From assembly GCF_002979915.1 (NCBI RefSeq), contig NZ_PCQA01000001.1, positions 186,001-250,000 of the forward strand: a stretch of 64,000 nt of DNA, read 5' to 3'. The notes under the pieces were generated by a model. That model was not told where the DNA came from. It made no database searches and worked only from the letters and a program-made list of their open reading frames with translations. The stretch's first letter is position 1. Every line of letters starts with the position of its first letter. This document shows, piece after piece, positions 26,093-35,301 of this stretch. Source of the stretch: Arthrobacter sp. MYb213. Its GTDB lineage: Bacteria > Actinomycetota > Actinomycetes > Actinomycetales > Micrococcaceae. A program made the position numbers and the translations under genes.

Positions 26093-27775
26093 ATGGCGGA
26101 ATTCATTTACACGATGACCAAGGCTCGCAAAGCCGTTGGTGACAAAGTCATCCTTGATGATGTCAGCATGTCGTTTTTCCCGGGCGCCAAAATTGGCGTG
26201 GTGGGCCCTAACGGTGCTGGTAAATCAACGATCCTAAAGATTATGGCGGGCATCGATACCCCGTCCAATGGTGAGGCGCGTCTATCACCCGGTTACTCTG
26301 TCGGCATCTTGCTGCAGGAACCACCCTTGAATGAAGAAAAGACCGTCCTGGGCAACGTCCAGGAAGGTGTTGGCGAGATCTACAAAAAGATCACCCGCTT
26401 CAACGAGATCTCGGAGGAGATGGCTCAAGAAGGTGCCGATTTCGACACCTTGCTTGATGAGATGGGCAAGCTGCAGGAGGCTATTGACGCCGCTGACGCT
26501 TGGGACATCGACAACCAGCTAGAGCAGGCTATGGATGCCTTGCGTTGCCCACCGGGCGACGAGATGGTCACCCACCTCTCCGGTGGTGAGCGCCGACGTG
26601 TAGCACTATGTAAGTTGCTGCTGCAGAAGCCAGACCTGTTGCTCCTCGATGAGCCTACTAACCACTTGGATGCTGAGTCCGTACTGTGGCTAGAGCAGCA
26701 CCTGTCGGCCTACCCAGGCGCAGTACTGGCCGTGACTCACGACCGTTACTTCCTGGATCACGTCGCTGAATGGATCTGTGAGGTTGACCGTGGTCGCCTG
26801 CACCCATACGAAGGCAACTACTCCACTTACTTGGAGAAGAAGCGCGAGCGTATGGAATTCCAGGGCAAAAAGGATCAGAAGCTTGCAAAGCGTCTGACCG
26901 AAGAGCTCGAATGGGTCCGCTCCAACGCTAAGGGACGTCAGACTAAGTCGAAGGCTCGTCTGGCTCGCTACGAAGAAATGGCTGCGGAAGCAGAGCGCAC
27001 TCGAAAGCTTGACTTCGAAGAGATTCAGATTCCACCAGGCCCGCGCCTGGGCCAGGTTGTTATTGAAGCAGAGAATCTGAAGAAGGGCTTCGGCGAGCGT
27101 GTGCTCATCGACGGACTTTCATTCTCGCTTCCACGTAACGGCATTGTGGGCGTGATTGGTCCTAACGGTGTCGGTAAGTCGACGCTGTTCAAGTCCATCG
27201 TGGGCATGGAAGAAATTGACGGAGGATCGCTGAAGATTGGCGAGACCGTGAAGATCTCCTATGTCGACCAGAACCGCGAAAATATTGATCCGGAAAAGTC
27301 CCTTTGGGAAGTTGTCTCTGAAGGCAACGACTACATCCAGGTCGGTCAGGTTGAAATGCCTTCGCGTGCCTACGTCTCGGCTTTCGGTTTCAAGGGTCCT
27401 GACCAGCAGAAGAAGGCAGGTGTGCTCTCCGGTGGTGAGCGTAACCGTCTGAACCTGGCGCTGACCTTGAAGCAGGGTGGCAACCTGTTGCTACTCGATG
27501 AGCCTACTAACGACTTGGACGTTGAGACTCTTTCGTCCTTGGAAAACGCTCTGCTCGACTTCCCAGGTTGCGCAGTGGTCGTCTCGCACGATCGCTGGTT
27601 CCTGGACCGAGTGGCCACTCACATTTTGGCTTACGAGGGCACCGAAGAAAATCCTTCGAGCTGGTACTGGTTCGAAGGTAACTTCCAGTCTTACGAAGAC
27701 AATAAGGTTGAGCGTTTGGGAGCCGATGCAGCTAAGCCGCACCGCGTGACCCACCGTCGCCTGACTCGCGACTAA
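26093..27775 (+). CDS. ettA: Energy-dependent translational throttle protein EttA (ABC-F)
   Basis: A soluble ABC-F protein of 560 residues with two ATPase domains and no membrane helices. It binds the ribosomal E site and gates entry into elongation according to the ATP/ADP ratio. Walker A motifs are GPNGAGKSTI (about residue 39) and GPNGVGKSTLF (about 357), and the signatures are LSGGERRRVALC and LSGGERNRLNLA. The long linker with QTKSKARLARYEEM between the domains is typical of EttA rather than Uup. It is monocistronic, ending at a perfect 20-bp hairpin terminator. Confidence 0.95.
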   Translation: MAEFIYTMTKARKAVGDKVILDDVSMSFFPGAKIGVVGPNGAGKSTILKIMAGIDTPSNGEARLSPGYSVGILLQEPPLNEEKTVLGNVQEGVGEIYKKITRFNEISEEMAQEGADFDTLLDEMGKLQEAIDAADAWDIDNQLEQAMDALRCPPGDEMVTHLSGGERRRVALCKLLLQKPDLLLLDEPTNHLDAESVLWLEQHLSAYPGAVLAVTHDRYFLDHVAEWICEVDRGRLHPYEGNYSTYLEKKRERMEFQGKKDQKLAKRLTEELEWVRSNAKGRQTKSKARLARYEEMAAEAERTRKLDFEEIQIPPGPRLGQVVIEAENLKKGFGERVLIDGLSFSLPRNGIVGVIGPNGVGKSTLFKSIVGMEEIDGGSLKIGETVKISYVDQNRENIDPEKSLWEVVSEGNDYIQVGQVEMPSRAYVSAFGFKGPDQQKKAGVLSGGERNRLNLALTLKQGGNLLLLDEPTNDLDVETLSSLENALLDFPGCAVVVSHDRWFLDRVATHILAYEGTEENPSSWYWFEGNFQSYEDNKVERLGADAAKPHRVTHRRLTRD

Positions 27776-27785
27776 GAATAAAGCG

Positions 27786-27833
27786 AAGCGCCGAGGCCAG
27801 CACGAATATTTCGTGCTGGCCTCGGCGCTTTTG
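27786..27833. terminator. Perfect 20-bp hairpin terminator after ettA
   Basis: Arms 27786-27805 and 27811-27830 are perfect complements, around a 5-base ATATT loop, followed by TT. The convergent flavin-reductase gene ends 32 bp further on, so it probably works in both directions. Confidence 0.88.
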
Positions 27834-27864
27834 ACTGCGCAAAAGGCAACGTAATCTAGCTACT

Positions 27865-28368
27865 CTATCCTTGCGCTGTGTCGGGAAGAAGCGTTGGTAG
27901 CTTCAGATACTTACGGTTCTGGTGCACCAAATGTTGTGCGGGTTCTCCTTTGATGACTTCGAGAATTTCAGCCGCAATAAGACGTGACCCGCCGACGCTA
28001 ATTGACGAATGAATTTGTGCGCGCAAAGCTGCCGGCGCCTTGTCAAAATACGGTTCCCCGGTGGGCAGAAAGGTCCAACCCTGATCTATGGTGAACCGTG
28101 GAGCTCCAGGCCGGGCGAAATTATCTGCCAGTTCTTCATGATCTTCGCCGAGCATATGGATCATGAATGTGTTTGCCGCTAACACTGCTCCAGCAGCCCC
28201 GGATTCTTTAGTCAGCGAAAAGGAAACTGCCACGGGATCGATCGATAACGAAGCGAGACTTGAGATCGTCAGTCCGTAAGGAATGCCATCAACCGTGGCG
28301 GTAATAAGCGCTACTCCTGCGGGGTGAGCGCGAAATGCGTCGCGGAAATCCGCCGACAAACTCTGCAT
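27865..28368 (-). CDS. Flavin reductase-like domain protein, SoxR-controlled
   Basis: A split-barrel FMN-binding protein of 167 residues from the ATG at 28368. Family features include RAHPAGVALITATVDG and GLTISSLASLSIDPVAVSFSL, then FMIHMLGEDHEELADNFA. Such proteins reduce free flavin with NAD(P)H, often for a partner monooxygenase; no monooxygenase is next to it. The frame extends to 28443, but that TTG lies about 2 bp after the expected transcription start, while AAAGGACG precedes the ATG at 28368. It is divergent from soxR, with the SoxR box in its promoter, so it is likely part of the redox-cycling drug response. Confidence 0.85.
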   Translation of the reverse strand: MQSLSADFRDAFRAHPAGVALITATVDGIPYGLTISSLASLSIDPVAVSFSLTKESGAAGAVLAANTFMIHMLGEDHEELADNFARPGAPRFTIDQGWTFLPTGEPYFDKAPAALRAQIHSSISVGGSRLIAAEILEVIKGEPAQHLVHQNRKYLKLPTLLPDTAQG

Positions 28369-28451
28369 ACGTGAATCGTCCTTTGCTTTTGAATCACTGA
28401 GATTCAATCTCCCGCACCGAAACCCCTTGGGGTCAGGTGCCAACTATCTTC

Positions 28452-28487
28452 AGCCTAGAACCTCAAGTAAGCTTGAGGTCAATTTGT
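28452..28487 (-). promoter_or_regulatory. SoxR-box promoter of the flavin reductase gene
   Basis: The 18-bp dyad CCTCAAGTAAGCTTGAGG (28461-28478) closely matches the classical SoxR operator. On the minus strand it sits between TTGACC (-35) and TAGGCT (-10), separated by 19 bp, the over-long spacer typical of MerR/SoxR-activated promoters. The SoxR gene starts 40 bp beyond the box on the other strand. Confidence 0.88.
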
Positions 28488-28518
28488 TGATCGGTGACGC
28501 TTCACACAGGGAGAAAAT

Positions 28519-28989
28519 TTGAGCGACAATAACAATCCTGGACAAGAGCTTCTGGGAATCGGACAAGTCAGTGAGCGCACCGGGGTAGCGAAGTCTGCTC
28601 TTCATTACTACGAAGAGATTGGATTGATCCATTCAACACGTAGTGCAGGAAACCAGCGACGTTATCCACGGCATATGTTGCGGCGGATCTCGCTAATCTC
28701 CGTCGGAAGTAAACTCGGAATTCCACTGGCGGACATCGGTCATGCGCTCGAACCGGTGCCCATGGATACCATTCCTTCTGAAGCTGATTGGAAACGCGCT
28801 TCTACCGAATGGAAACGTGTACTCGAGCATCGGCGCCGAGCCATCGAAGAACTCGAAGACCGGCTGATGGGATGCATTGGATGCGGTTGCCTCTCGATGG
28901 AGGCATGTTCACTGCTCAATCCGGAGGATACCCTTGCAAGCCAAGGCTCTGGAGCCAGACGCCTAGAATCTGGAGACGATGTCAGCTAG
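28519..28989 (+). CDS. soxR: Redox-sensitive transcriptional activator SoxR
   Basis: A MerR-family regulator of 156 residues. The N-terminal winged HTH reads GIGQVSERTGVAKSALHYYEE, followed by a dimerisation helix. The [2Fe-2S] ligands C119-x2-C122-x-C124-x5-C130 (CIGCGCLSMEAC) are all present. Oxidation of the cluster by redox-active compounds switches target promoters on. In actinobacteria SoxR usually controls a small set of oxidoreductases and exporters instead of a soxS gene. The start is TTG at 28519 with a strong CAGGGAG site. It is divergent from its probable target. Confidence 0.95.
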   Translation: MSDNNNPGQELLGIGQVSERTGVAKSALHYYEEIGLIHSTRSAGNQRRYPRHMLRRISLISVGSKLGIPLADIGHALEPVPMDTIPSEADWKRASTEWKRVLEHRRRAIEELEDRLMGCIGCGCLSMEACSLLNPEDTLASQGSGARRLESGDDVS

Positions 28990-29044
28990 ACACCAAGTAC
29001 GCCGACCTGCTTACTAGCGCTGTAAGTTCTTGCGGAAAGCAAAA

Positions 29045-29089
29045 CAAGCGACAACCTGCGCCCAAATAGTTGGCGCAAATTGCCGCTTG
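29045..29089. terminator. Hairpin between soxR and tesB, possible terminator
   Basis: Interrupted arms CAAGCG-CAA-TGCGCC and GGCGCA-TTG-CGCTTG can pair between the two convergent genes. There is no T-run after it, so termination is uncertain. Confidence 0.45.
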
Positions 29090-29134
29090 GCATGCGTTGC
29101 TGATCTTACTCAGTGTTCAAAGCAAATCTGAGGT

Positions 29135-30031
29135 TTACTCAAGATCCTCTTCAAACTCTGGAAGTCGGACCATTCCTTCTTGGGCTACCGTGGCTACTAG
29201 CTCACCTGCCGCATTGAAGATTTGCCCTGTTCCCAGTCCTCGAGCAGAAGATGCGCTGGGGGAGCGCAGCACATAGAGCAGCCATTCGTCGGCACGGAAC
29301 TCTCGGTGCCACCACATTGCATGGTCTAAACTCGCGATACTCAAGCCTCGATGAATCCAGCTGATGCCGTGGCGGCGGATGACCGGTTCGAGCAACATAT
29401 AGTCACTGGCGTAGGCCAACGCGGCTCGGTGGAGAACCGGATCATCTGGCATGGGAGCGGTGGTACGCATCCAGACTGCAGCCATCGCTTCGTTTTTCTC
29501 GTAGCCAGGAAGGTACACCGGTTCGGTAATGTGGCGCATGTCGAAAGGACGTTCGTAGGCCCATTCGTGGGCTACCGGATGGTCGAAGTGACCGATGATG
29601 TCAGCCGTTTTAAGTAGAGTTTCTGGAGCTGGGACGTCAAAAGGCACCGCGTCCGAGTGGTCGAGCCCTTTGGCCGGTTCTTGGAAGGACGCAATCATCG
29701 AAAGAATAGGCACGCCATTTTGATAGGCGTGGACTCTGCGTGCTGAGAATGATCGACCGTCACGCAACCGTTGAACCCCAAAGGTGATGTTTTGTGTGGG
29801 GTCGCCCGGGCGAAGGAAATAGCCATGCATTGAGTGAATCGCACGCCCCTCAGGGACCGTGCGTGAACCAGCAATGACAGACTGAGCCAATACTTGACCG
29901 CCAAAAACCCTAGTTCGGGATTGGCGAGGAGTCTTGCCGATAAAAATATCTTCATCGGTGCGAGCCTGCTCGGCTCCATCCAGATCCAACAAATCCAGCA
30001 GGATTTGTGTAGTGCCCAGTTCCTCGGTCAC
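29135..30031 (-). CDS. tesB: Acyl-CoA thioesterase II (TesB family)
   Basis: A double-hotdog thioesterase of 298 residues that hydrolyses acyl-CoA to free fatty acid and CoA. Visible family segments are FGGQVLAQSVIAGSRTVPEG and SMHGYFLRPGD in the first hotdog, then DYMLLEPVIRRHG and SLDHAMWWHREFRADEW with the catalytic aspartate in the second. The final segment GLGTGQIFNAAGELVATVAQEG is typical. Start ATG at 30031. It stands alone. Confidence 0.93.
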   Translation of the reverse strand: MTEELGTTQILLDLLDLDGAEQARTDEDIFIGKTPRQSRTRVFGGQVLAQSVIAGSRTVPEGRAIHSMHGYFLRPGDPTQNITFGVQRLRDGRSFSARRVHAYQNGVPILSMIASFQEPAKGLDHSDAVPFDVPAPETLLKTADIIGHFDHPVAHEWAYERPFDMRHITEPVYLPGYEKNEAMAAVWMRTTAPMPDDPVLHRAALAYASDYMLLEPVIRRHGISWIHRGLSIASLDHAMWWHREFRADEWLLYVLRSPSASSARGLGTGQIFNAAGELVATVAQEGMVRLPEFEEDLE

Positions 30032-30187
30032 GATATTGAACTCCTTGACGTGCTGACGGTGACTTTGAAAACTCTATCGTGACAAGTTCGAATATTCACG
30101 TGACGGCACCGTACGGGAACTGTCGCATGTGACGAAAACCGATGAAGGAGCCGGAAAGTTAGTCCCAAGTCATGAGAACATTAGGCT

Positions 30188-30847
30188 ATGGCCAGTGATT
30201 CACTTGTTTTTGAAGACTCCAATTCAGTCAGCGATTTAGCTAACTTACTTAGCCGAGCCAAAGCTATCGAAGACGATGGAGCATTGCTCACCGTCCGTGG
30301 AACCGCGCTAGCAGTTTATGTTCCGGTGCTGGTTCCGGCGCAGCTTGGGCAAGGTGACTACACCATCCTAGGAATGCGTGTGCATCGCCTGGCAAAGGAA
30401 GCCCAAGGTAATGCCTGCTACTCTATCGCGGCTATTCAAGATCGTCTGGCGCGAATGGGGCAAGCAAGTACCGAGTTTATGTTCCCTCCGGTGGAAGAAA
30501 ATCCAGTATGGGCCGGCATTACCGTGCCGATGTCCGGCTGGGTGGATGCCGGAAATGTTGCAGATACTGAGCTGGCCGCGGCAGCACAATCGGGTATCGA
30601 TGCGGTAGCTAAGGCTTTGCCGGAAAATCCAGGCAAGCCTGTTGTTGCTCAAATACGTCAGCGCATCTGGTCTGCCCAGATGGAGGACTCGAAAGTTAGC
30701 CTCCCGCTGGGAGCTGCCTTCGCTATGCACGCACTAGGTTTCTTGTCGTCAGATGGGCAAAGTAGGATCCTGCGTCAGGGAAACTGGATCCGTGTCAGCA
30801 ATGGGCTAGGACATGTTCTCTTGCGCCGTTCGGCGTCACTGCTCTGA
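30188..30847 (+). CDS. Conserved hypothetical protein, unrecognised family
   Basis: I do not recognise this 219-residue protein. It is soluble, with no signal peptide or membrane segment, and has a mixed alpha/beta pattern. Segments that could be signatures are GALLTVRGTALAVYVPVLVPA near residue 37 and RIWSAQMEDSKVSLPLGAAFAMHALGF near residue 160 (split). No catalytic motif is evident. The start is ATG at 30188 with only a weak ribosome-binding site. It is transcribed alone between tesB and glbO and ends at a strong terminator, which together with normal codon usage supports a real gene. Confidence 0.75.
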   Translation: MASDSLVFEDSNSVSDLANLLSRAKAIEDDGALLTVRGTALAVYVPVLVPAQLGQGDYTILGMRVHRLAKEAQGNACYSIAAIQDRLARMGQASTEFMFPPVEENPVWAGITVPMSGWVDAGNVADTELAAAAQSGIDAVAKALPENPGKPVVAQIRQRIWSAQMEDSKVSLPLGAAFAMHALGFLSSDGQSRILRQGNWIRVSNGLGHVLLRRSASLL

Positions 30848-30851
30848 TCAC

Positions 30852-30889
30852 AAAAAGCTCCGCACCGGCTTGGCCAGTGCGGAGCTTTT
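30852..30889. terminator. Bidirectional intrinsic terminator
   Basis: Arms AAAAGCTCCGCAC and GTGCGGAGCTTTT enclose an 11-base loop, with A-run on the left and T-run on the right. It serves the hypothetical gene at 30188 and the convergent glbO. Confidence 0.9.
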
Positions 30890-30901
30890 CGTTGAGGGTG
30901 T

Positions 30902-31402
30902 TTAGCTTGACGCGTTGAGCAGAGAATGCGCGGCGCGGTCGAAGTATTCCCGTAACGTTTCGGCATGAAGCATCGGCAGTTCTAACTGGTCGATGGCCTT
31001 GTTCATATGTGCCAACCAGACATCGCGGTTATGTGGGTTAACCACATACGGCATATGGCGCATGCGTAGGCGCGGATGTCCGCGATGCTCCGAATAAGAA
31101 GTTGGGCCACCCCAATATTGTTCTAGAAACAATTGCAGGCGAATCTGAGCGGGGAACAGATCCTTTTCTGGGTACATGGCCTTAAACTCTTCGTCTTCGG
31201 CGACGGATGCATAAAAATTCTCACTCAGTCGCGCGAAGACCTCGCGGCCACCCACTTCTTCATAGAAGGTCCCCGCATAGTCGGATACATCTACCGGTTC
31301 CTGAGCCAGCTTAAGGAACTCATCGGAGGATGGGCCGGTGACTACTGGGTTGCTCATCGGATCGCGCTTCACGGTGTGAGGCAGCGGGTTTATTTCACTC
31401 AT
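30902..31402 (-). CDS. glbO: Group II truncated haemoglobin (GlbO type)
   Basis: A 2-on-2 globin of 166 residues, thought to bind oxygen or detoxify NO and peroxide. Typical features are FYEEVGGREVFARLSENFY near residue 46, YPEKDLFPAQIRLQLFLEQYWGGP split near residue 77, and the proximal-histidine region RLRMRHMPYVV. An AGGA site precedes the ATG at 31402; an internal ATG at 31357 is possible. It lies 16 bp downstream of the OsmC gene, so the two are probably co-transcribed. In mycobacteria glbO is also near pepN. Confidence 0.92.
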   Translation of the reverse strand: MSEINPLPHTVKRDPMSNPVVTGPSSDEFLKLAQEPVDVSDYAGTFYEEVGGREVFARLSENFYASVAEDEEFKAMYPEKDLFPAQIRLQLFLEQYWGGPTSYSEHRGHPRLRMRHMPYVVNPHNRDVWLAHMNKAIDQLELPMLHAETLREYFDRAAHSLLNASS

Positions 31403-31418
31403 TTAATAGATTCCTAAA

Positions 31419-31886
31419 TTACGCGGTGACAGGTTCGTGGAGAACCGGAAAATTCACGGACCTGGCGATGAAGCAGACCCGATTGGCTTGTTGATGCAAC
31501 GAATCTGCGAGCTCTCGTTGAGAATCGTCGGCTAAAGAAACCTGCGGACGGAGAACCACCTGGGTGAACTCTCCGCTATTGTCGCGGTTTAATCTTAAGG
31601 TGCCAGAAGCCTGATCTTGATAGCCGGTGATCACTACGCCGTGGGTCACCGCTACGTGGAGATAAGAGAGCATGTGGCATTGGCTCAAGGCCGCGAGCAA
31701 AAGTTGCTCGGGGTTCCAACGATCTTTATCGCCGTGGAAGGTCGGATCTGCAGTGCCGGAAATGTCAGGCAACCCATCGGCCCGGATGATGTGATCCCGG
31801 CCATAACCACGGTAGGTGTCGGTTCCAGCCCCGCGATTACCGGTCCACTCGATGGCGATCTGATAGTTGTGCAGCGAGAGATCCAT
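31419..31886 (-). CDS. OsmC family peroxide-resistance protein
   Basis: A 155-residue OsmC/Ohr-fold protein with the two redox cysteines in LLLAALSQCHMLSYLH (about residue 70) and RVCFIARS (about residue 137). Such proteins reduce organic hydroperoxides with thiol donors. It precedes glbO by 16 bp, forming a small oxidative-stress unit. The start is ATG at 31886. It is closer to the general OsmC-like group than to Ohr, so the exact substrate is open. Confidence 0.9.
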   Translation of the reverse strand: MDLSLHNYQIAIEWTGNRGAGTDTYRGYGRDHIIRADGLPDISGTADPTFHGDKDRWNPEQLLLAALSQCHMLSYLHVAVTHGVVITGYQDQASGTLRLNRDNSGEFTQVVLRPQVSLADDSQRELADSLHQQANRVCFIARSVNFPVLHEPVTA

Positions 31887-32011
31887 ACTGCCATTCTTCC
31901 ACCCTTTAAGAAGCTTATGGTGTGCGTTGGAGCACGAATCCTAGGTACCTTAGCTACGAGGAACCGTACCGATATCGAACTACAACGCACACCATGGGTG
32001 CAAACTAAATA

Positions 32012-34558
32012 TTAGGCCTTAGCATCCGTGGACTGGGCAGCCAAAGCCCTCACCACGTCTGCACGACTTTCAACCAATAGGCGGCGCATCGCGGGATGCT
32101 TCTCGCCTAGACCCGACAAAAACTCATCAGTGCGATCAATAGTCTTCTGAGAAACTGCCGAACTTGGGTAGAAGCCCAAAACGATCTGCTTCGCCATCTC
32201 ATGCGAGTAGCTCTCCCATGCCTTGACCAGAAGGCCAAAGTAAGGCTCGGTGAAACCATCAAGCAATGAGTGGTCATGAGAAATATTGAAGCCCGAAATG
32301 ACTGCGCCTTGCTGTACGTTGGACAGCGTTGCTGACGTGGCGGCCGTAAAGGCTTCCTTTTTCGCTTCGGCGGATGGGCGTGCGGCCCGGGCCGTGTGCC
32401 AGCTGGCTTTACCCTTGGCAGTGTCATCCTTGGCAAGCATCTCATCGAGCTCGGCGGTATCCATTCGTGCCCCGGCGGTCAGCGCGATCGCCAATGACCA
32501 GCGCAGATCGGTGTCTAGGGTCAGTTCATCTAAGACCACGGAACCGTCGAGCAACCCTGAAACCTGATCAAACTGCTCAGTGGTCCGAGAACGGTGTGCA
32601 AATGCTTTAGCGAACTGCAGCTGAGCATCGGAACCTGCCTCTGCTTGCTGTGCCAATTCCCAAAGGCGATCGGCTGCCTGTACCGAAAGCTCACTGCTGT
32701 GCTTCGGGGTGACATAGTAGTCCAAGGCGGTGTTGAGTTGACGCAAGAGAACCATGATGACCGACGAATCAACTTCGTGACCGATGTTATTTAGCAATAG
32801 CTGGACATAGTCACTGGCTGGACTTTCGGCATCGCGTACCGCATCCCAGGCCGCACTCCACACCAAGGTGCGTGGCAGTGATTCGACGAAGTCTTTCAAA
32901 TGTTCCGTGGCGGTAGCCAATGATTGCTCATCGAGACGGATTTTGGTGTAGGTCAGGTCATCGTCGTTGAGCAGAACCAAGTCCGGACGCTGCATGCCGA
33001 TGAGTACTGGAACCTCGGTGCTGGCACCCTCGACGTCTAACTCCTCACGGTGTACTCGCACGAGCTTGTGCTGTTCATCGAGGCTGTAGAAGCCCACCGC
33101 GAGACGGTGCTTACGCAATGTAGGGAATTCTTCGATCGCACTCTGGTTGATCGTGAATCCGGTGATGATCCCGGCGTCATCGCTCGCTATTTCAGCTTTG
33201 AGTGTGTTGACACCTGCGGTTTCCAACCATGAGGCGCCCCAGTCGCTCAGGTCCCGGCCGCTAGCTGCTTCCAGCTCGGAGAGTAGATCGGGTAGTTCGG
33301 TATTGGACCACGCGTGCTTCTTGAAGTATTCGCGGACTCCTGCCATGAACTCTTCCTGACCAACAAAGGCAACCAACTGGCGGAGCACCGATGCGCCCTT
33401 GGCGTAGGTAATACCGTCGAAGTTCACCTCAACATCTTCGAGATCATTGATCTCGGCAACAATTGGGTGGGTACTTGGAAGTTGGTCTTGGCGGTAAGCC
33501 CAGTTCTTTTCCAAGGTATTAAAGGTGGTCCATGAGCTGGTGAATTCGGTGTTCTGCGCCGCAGCCAAGGTAGACATGAACTCGGCAAATGATTCATTGA
33601 GCCATAGGTCATTCCACCACTTCATGGTCACTAGGTCGCCGAACCACATATGTGCCAACTCGTGCAGGATCGTGATTGCGCGACGTTCGACCATTGCATG
33701 GGTTGGACGGGAGCGGAACACGTACTCTTCAAGGAAGGTAACGGCCCCGGCATTTTCCATGGCTCCGGCGTTAAATTCTGGAACGAAAAGCTGATCATAC
33801 TTTTCAAATGGGTAGGGGGTTCCGAAGTTCTTTTCATAGAATTCGAAGCCTTGACGGGTGACCGTGACGATATTCTCCACGTCTAGGTACTGCATCATGG
33901 AAGCGCGCGCGAAGACGCCCAATTCGACGGTTCGGCCGCTGGAGGAAACCAATGAATCGCGAACTACCTGGTAGGGGCCAGCGATCAATGCGGTGATGTA
34001 GCAGGAGATGCGCTGTGTTGGTGCGAAGTCCCAGGTGGCCGCTTCGCCCTGCTCAACAGGTGCTGGCGTTGGCGCGTTCGAAACCACGTTCCAGTATTTC
34101 GGTGCGGTGACCGAGAACTGGAAGGTGGCTTTGAGATCTGGCTGCTCGAAGACGGCAAACATGCGGCGGCAATCAGCGACCTCGAATTGTGAGTAAAGGT
34201 AGACTTCCTGATCCACCGGATCCACGAAGCGGTGCAGGCCCTCGCCGGTATTCATATATAGCGCATCGGCATCGATGGTTAAGACGTTCTCGGCTGCCAA
34301 CGCAGGCAGTTGGATGCGGATGCCGTCGGAGTGCTGCGCCGGATCAAGTTCGACACCGTTGAGGTTGATGGACCGTACCGAGTCGGTCACGGCATCGATG
34401 AAGGTTGATGCGCCTTCGGTGGCAGTGAAGCGCACGGTGGTACGGGAAGTGAACACACGCTCGCCACGTGTTAGGTCCAGGCTCACCTCGTAGCCTTCGA
34501 CGTTGATCAAGTTCGCGCGGTCGGCTGCCTCAGTGCGCGTGAGGTTCATTCCTGGCAT
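32012..34558 (-). CDS. pepN: Aminopeptidase N (M1 family)
   Basis: A zinc metallopeptidase of 848 residues that removes N-terminal amino acids from peptides in the cytoplasm. The exopeptidase motif GAMEN is at residues 265-269 and the zinc site HELAH-x18-E is at residues 299-322. The C-terminal ERAP1-like helical domain (about 520-840) is complete. A GGAGAG site precedes the ATG at 34558. It is divergent from rpiB across 267 bp, which contains a GTGTC-N3-GACAC dyad at 34634-34646. Confidence 0.96.
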   Translation of the reverse strand: MPGMNLTRTEAADRANLINVEGYEVSLDLTRGERVFTSRTTVRFTATEGASTFIDAVTDSVRSINLNGVELDPAQHSDGIRIQLPALAAENVLTIDADALYMNTGEGLHRFVDPVDQEVYLYSQFEVADCRRMFAVFEQPDLKATFQFSVTAPKYWNVVSNAPTPAPVEQGEAATWDFAPTQRISCYITALIAGPYQVVRDSLVSSSGRTVELGVFARASMMQYLDVENIVTVTRQGFEFYEKNFGTPYPFEKYDQLFVPEFNAGAMENAGAVTFLEEYVFRSRPTHAMVERRAITILHELAHMWFGDLVTMKWWNDLWLNESFAEFMSTLAAAQNTEFTSSWTTFNTLEKNWAYRQDQLPSTHPIVAEINDLEDVEVNFDGITYAKGASVLRQLVAFVGQEEFMAGVREYFKKHAWSNTELPDLLSELEAASGRDLSDWGASWLETAGVNTLKAEIASDDAGIITGFTINQSAIEEFPTLRKHRLAVGFYSLDEQHKLVRVHREELDVEGASTEVPVLIGMQRPDLVLLNDDDLTYTKIRLDEQSLATATEHLKDFVESLPRTLVWSAAWDAVRDAESPASDYVQLLLNNIGHEVDSSVIMVLLRQLNTALDYYVTPKHSSELSVQAADRLWELAQQAEAGSDAQLQFAKAFAHRSRTTEQFDQVSGLLDGSVVLDELTLDTDLRWSLAIALTAGARMDTAELDEMLAKDDTAKGKASWHTARAARPSAEAKKEAFTAATSATLSNVQQGAVISGFNISHDHSLLDGFTEPYFGLLVKAWESYSHEMAKQIVLGFYPSSAVSQKTIDRTDEFLSGLGEKHPAMRRLLVESRADVVRALAAQSTDAKA

Positions 34559-34825
34559 AGTGCTCTCCGTTATAAGGTGCTAAAAGATTATCGCCACAGG
34601 TTCTGAAACGATTATTGAATAACTTCTCCCATTGTGTCACCGACACTGGGGGAGCATGCAAGCCCTAAGCCACAAAATCTTTATTTCTTGCCCAAACCTT
34701 ATCCTCGCGGCCGACGCGTCACGGAGACTGCCAAAGGTTATACAGTTCGATTCTGAAGGTAGTTGGTCGCTAAGCTAAGAGGAGTATCAACCGTTCTTTC
34801 CTCCTAATGAATGAGGCAATAAAGC

Positions 34826-35299
34826 ATGCGCGTACACATCGCCACCGATCACGCAGGTCTGGAACTCAGCGACTACTTGGTAAAGCACCTCACCGCCAAG
34901 GGATACGAAATGGTCAACCACGGCCCTAAATCGTATGACCCGCAAGATGATTACCCTGCGTTCTGTATCAATGCTGCCAAGGCAGTAATCGATGATCAGC
35001 GCGCCGGCGTAGATGCTTTAGGGATCGTCCTTGGGGGATCCGGTAATGGTGAGCAGATGGCAGCGAATAAGGTCGAGGGAATTCGTGCCGCCTTGGCATG
35101 GAACTTGGACACCGCCAAACTGGCTCGTGAACACAACAACGCAAATGTTATTGCCGTTGGTGGGCGTCAGCATTCGGTCGAAGAAGCGGCGCAACTGATC
35201 GAGGCATTCCTCGCAGAGCCATTTAGCGACGACGAACGTCATGTACGGAGAATCGGCAAAATCGCGTCGTACGAAACTACCGGCGAGGTCATCGACTAA
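34826..35299 (+). CDS. rpiB: Ribose-5-phosphate isomerase B
   Basis: Interconverts ribose 5-phosphate and ribulose 5-phosphate, complementing the pentose phosphate genes at the left end. The protein has 157 residues of the RpiB/LacAB fold. ATDHAGLELSDYL is at residues 6-18. The active-site loop GGSGNGEQMAANKV contains Glu76 in place of the catalytic cysteine of the enterobacterial enzyme, as in the mycobacterial subclass. nei follows 2 bp after its stop, so the two are co-transcribed. Confidence 0.94.
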   Translation: MRVHIATDHAGLELSDYLVKHLTAKGYEMVNHGPKSYDPQDDYPAFCINAAKAVIDDQRAGVDALGIVLGGSGNGEQMAANKVEGIRAALAWNLDTAKLAREHNNANVIAVGGRQHSVEEAAQLIEAFLAEPFSDDERHVRRIGKIASYETTGEVID

Positions 35300-35301
35300 C
35301 C

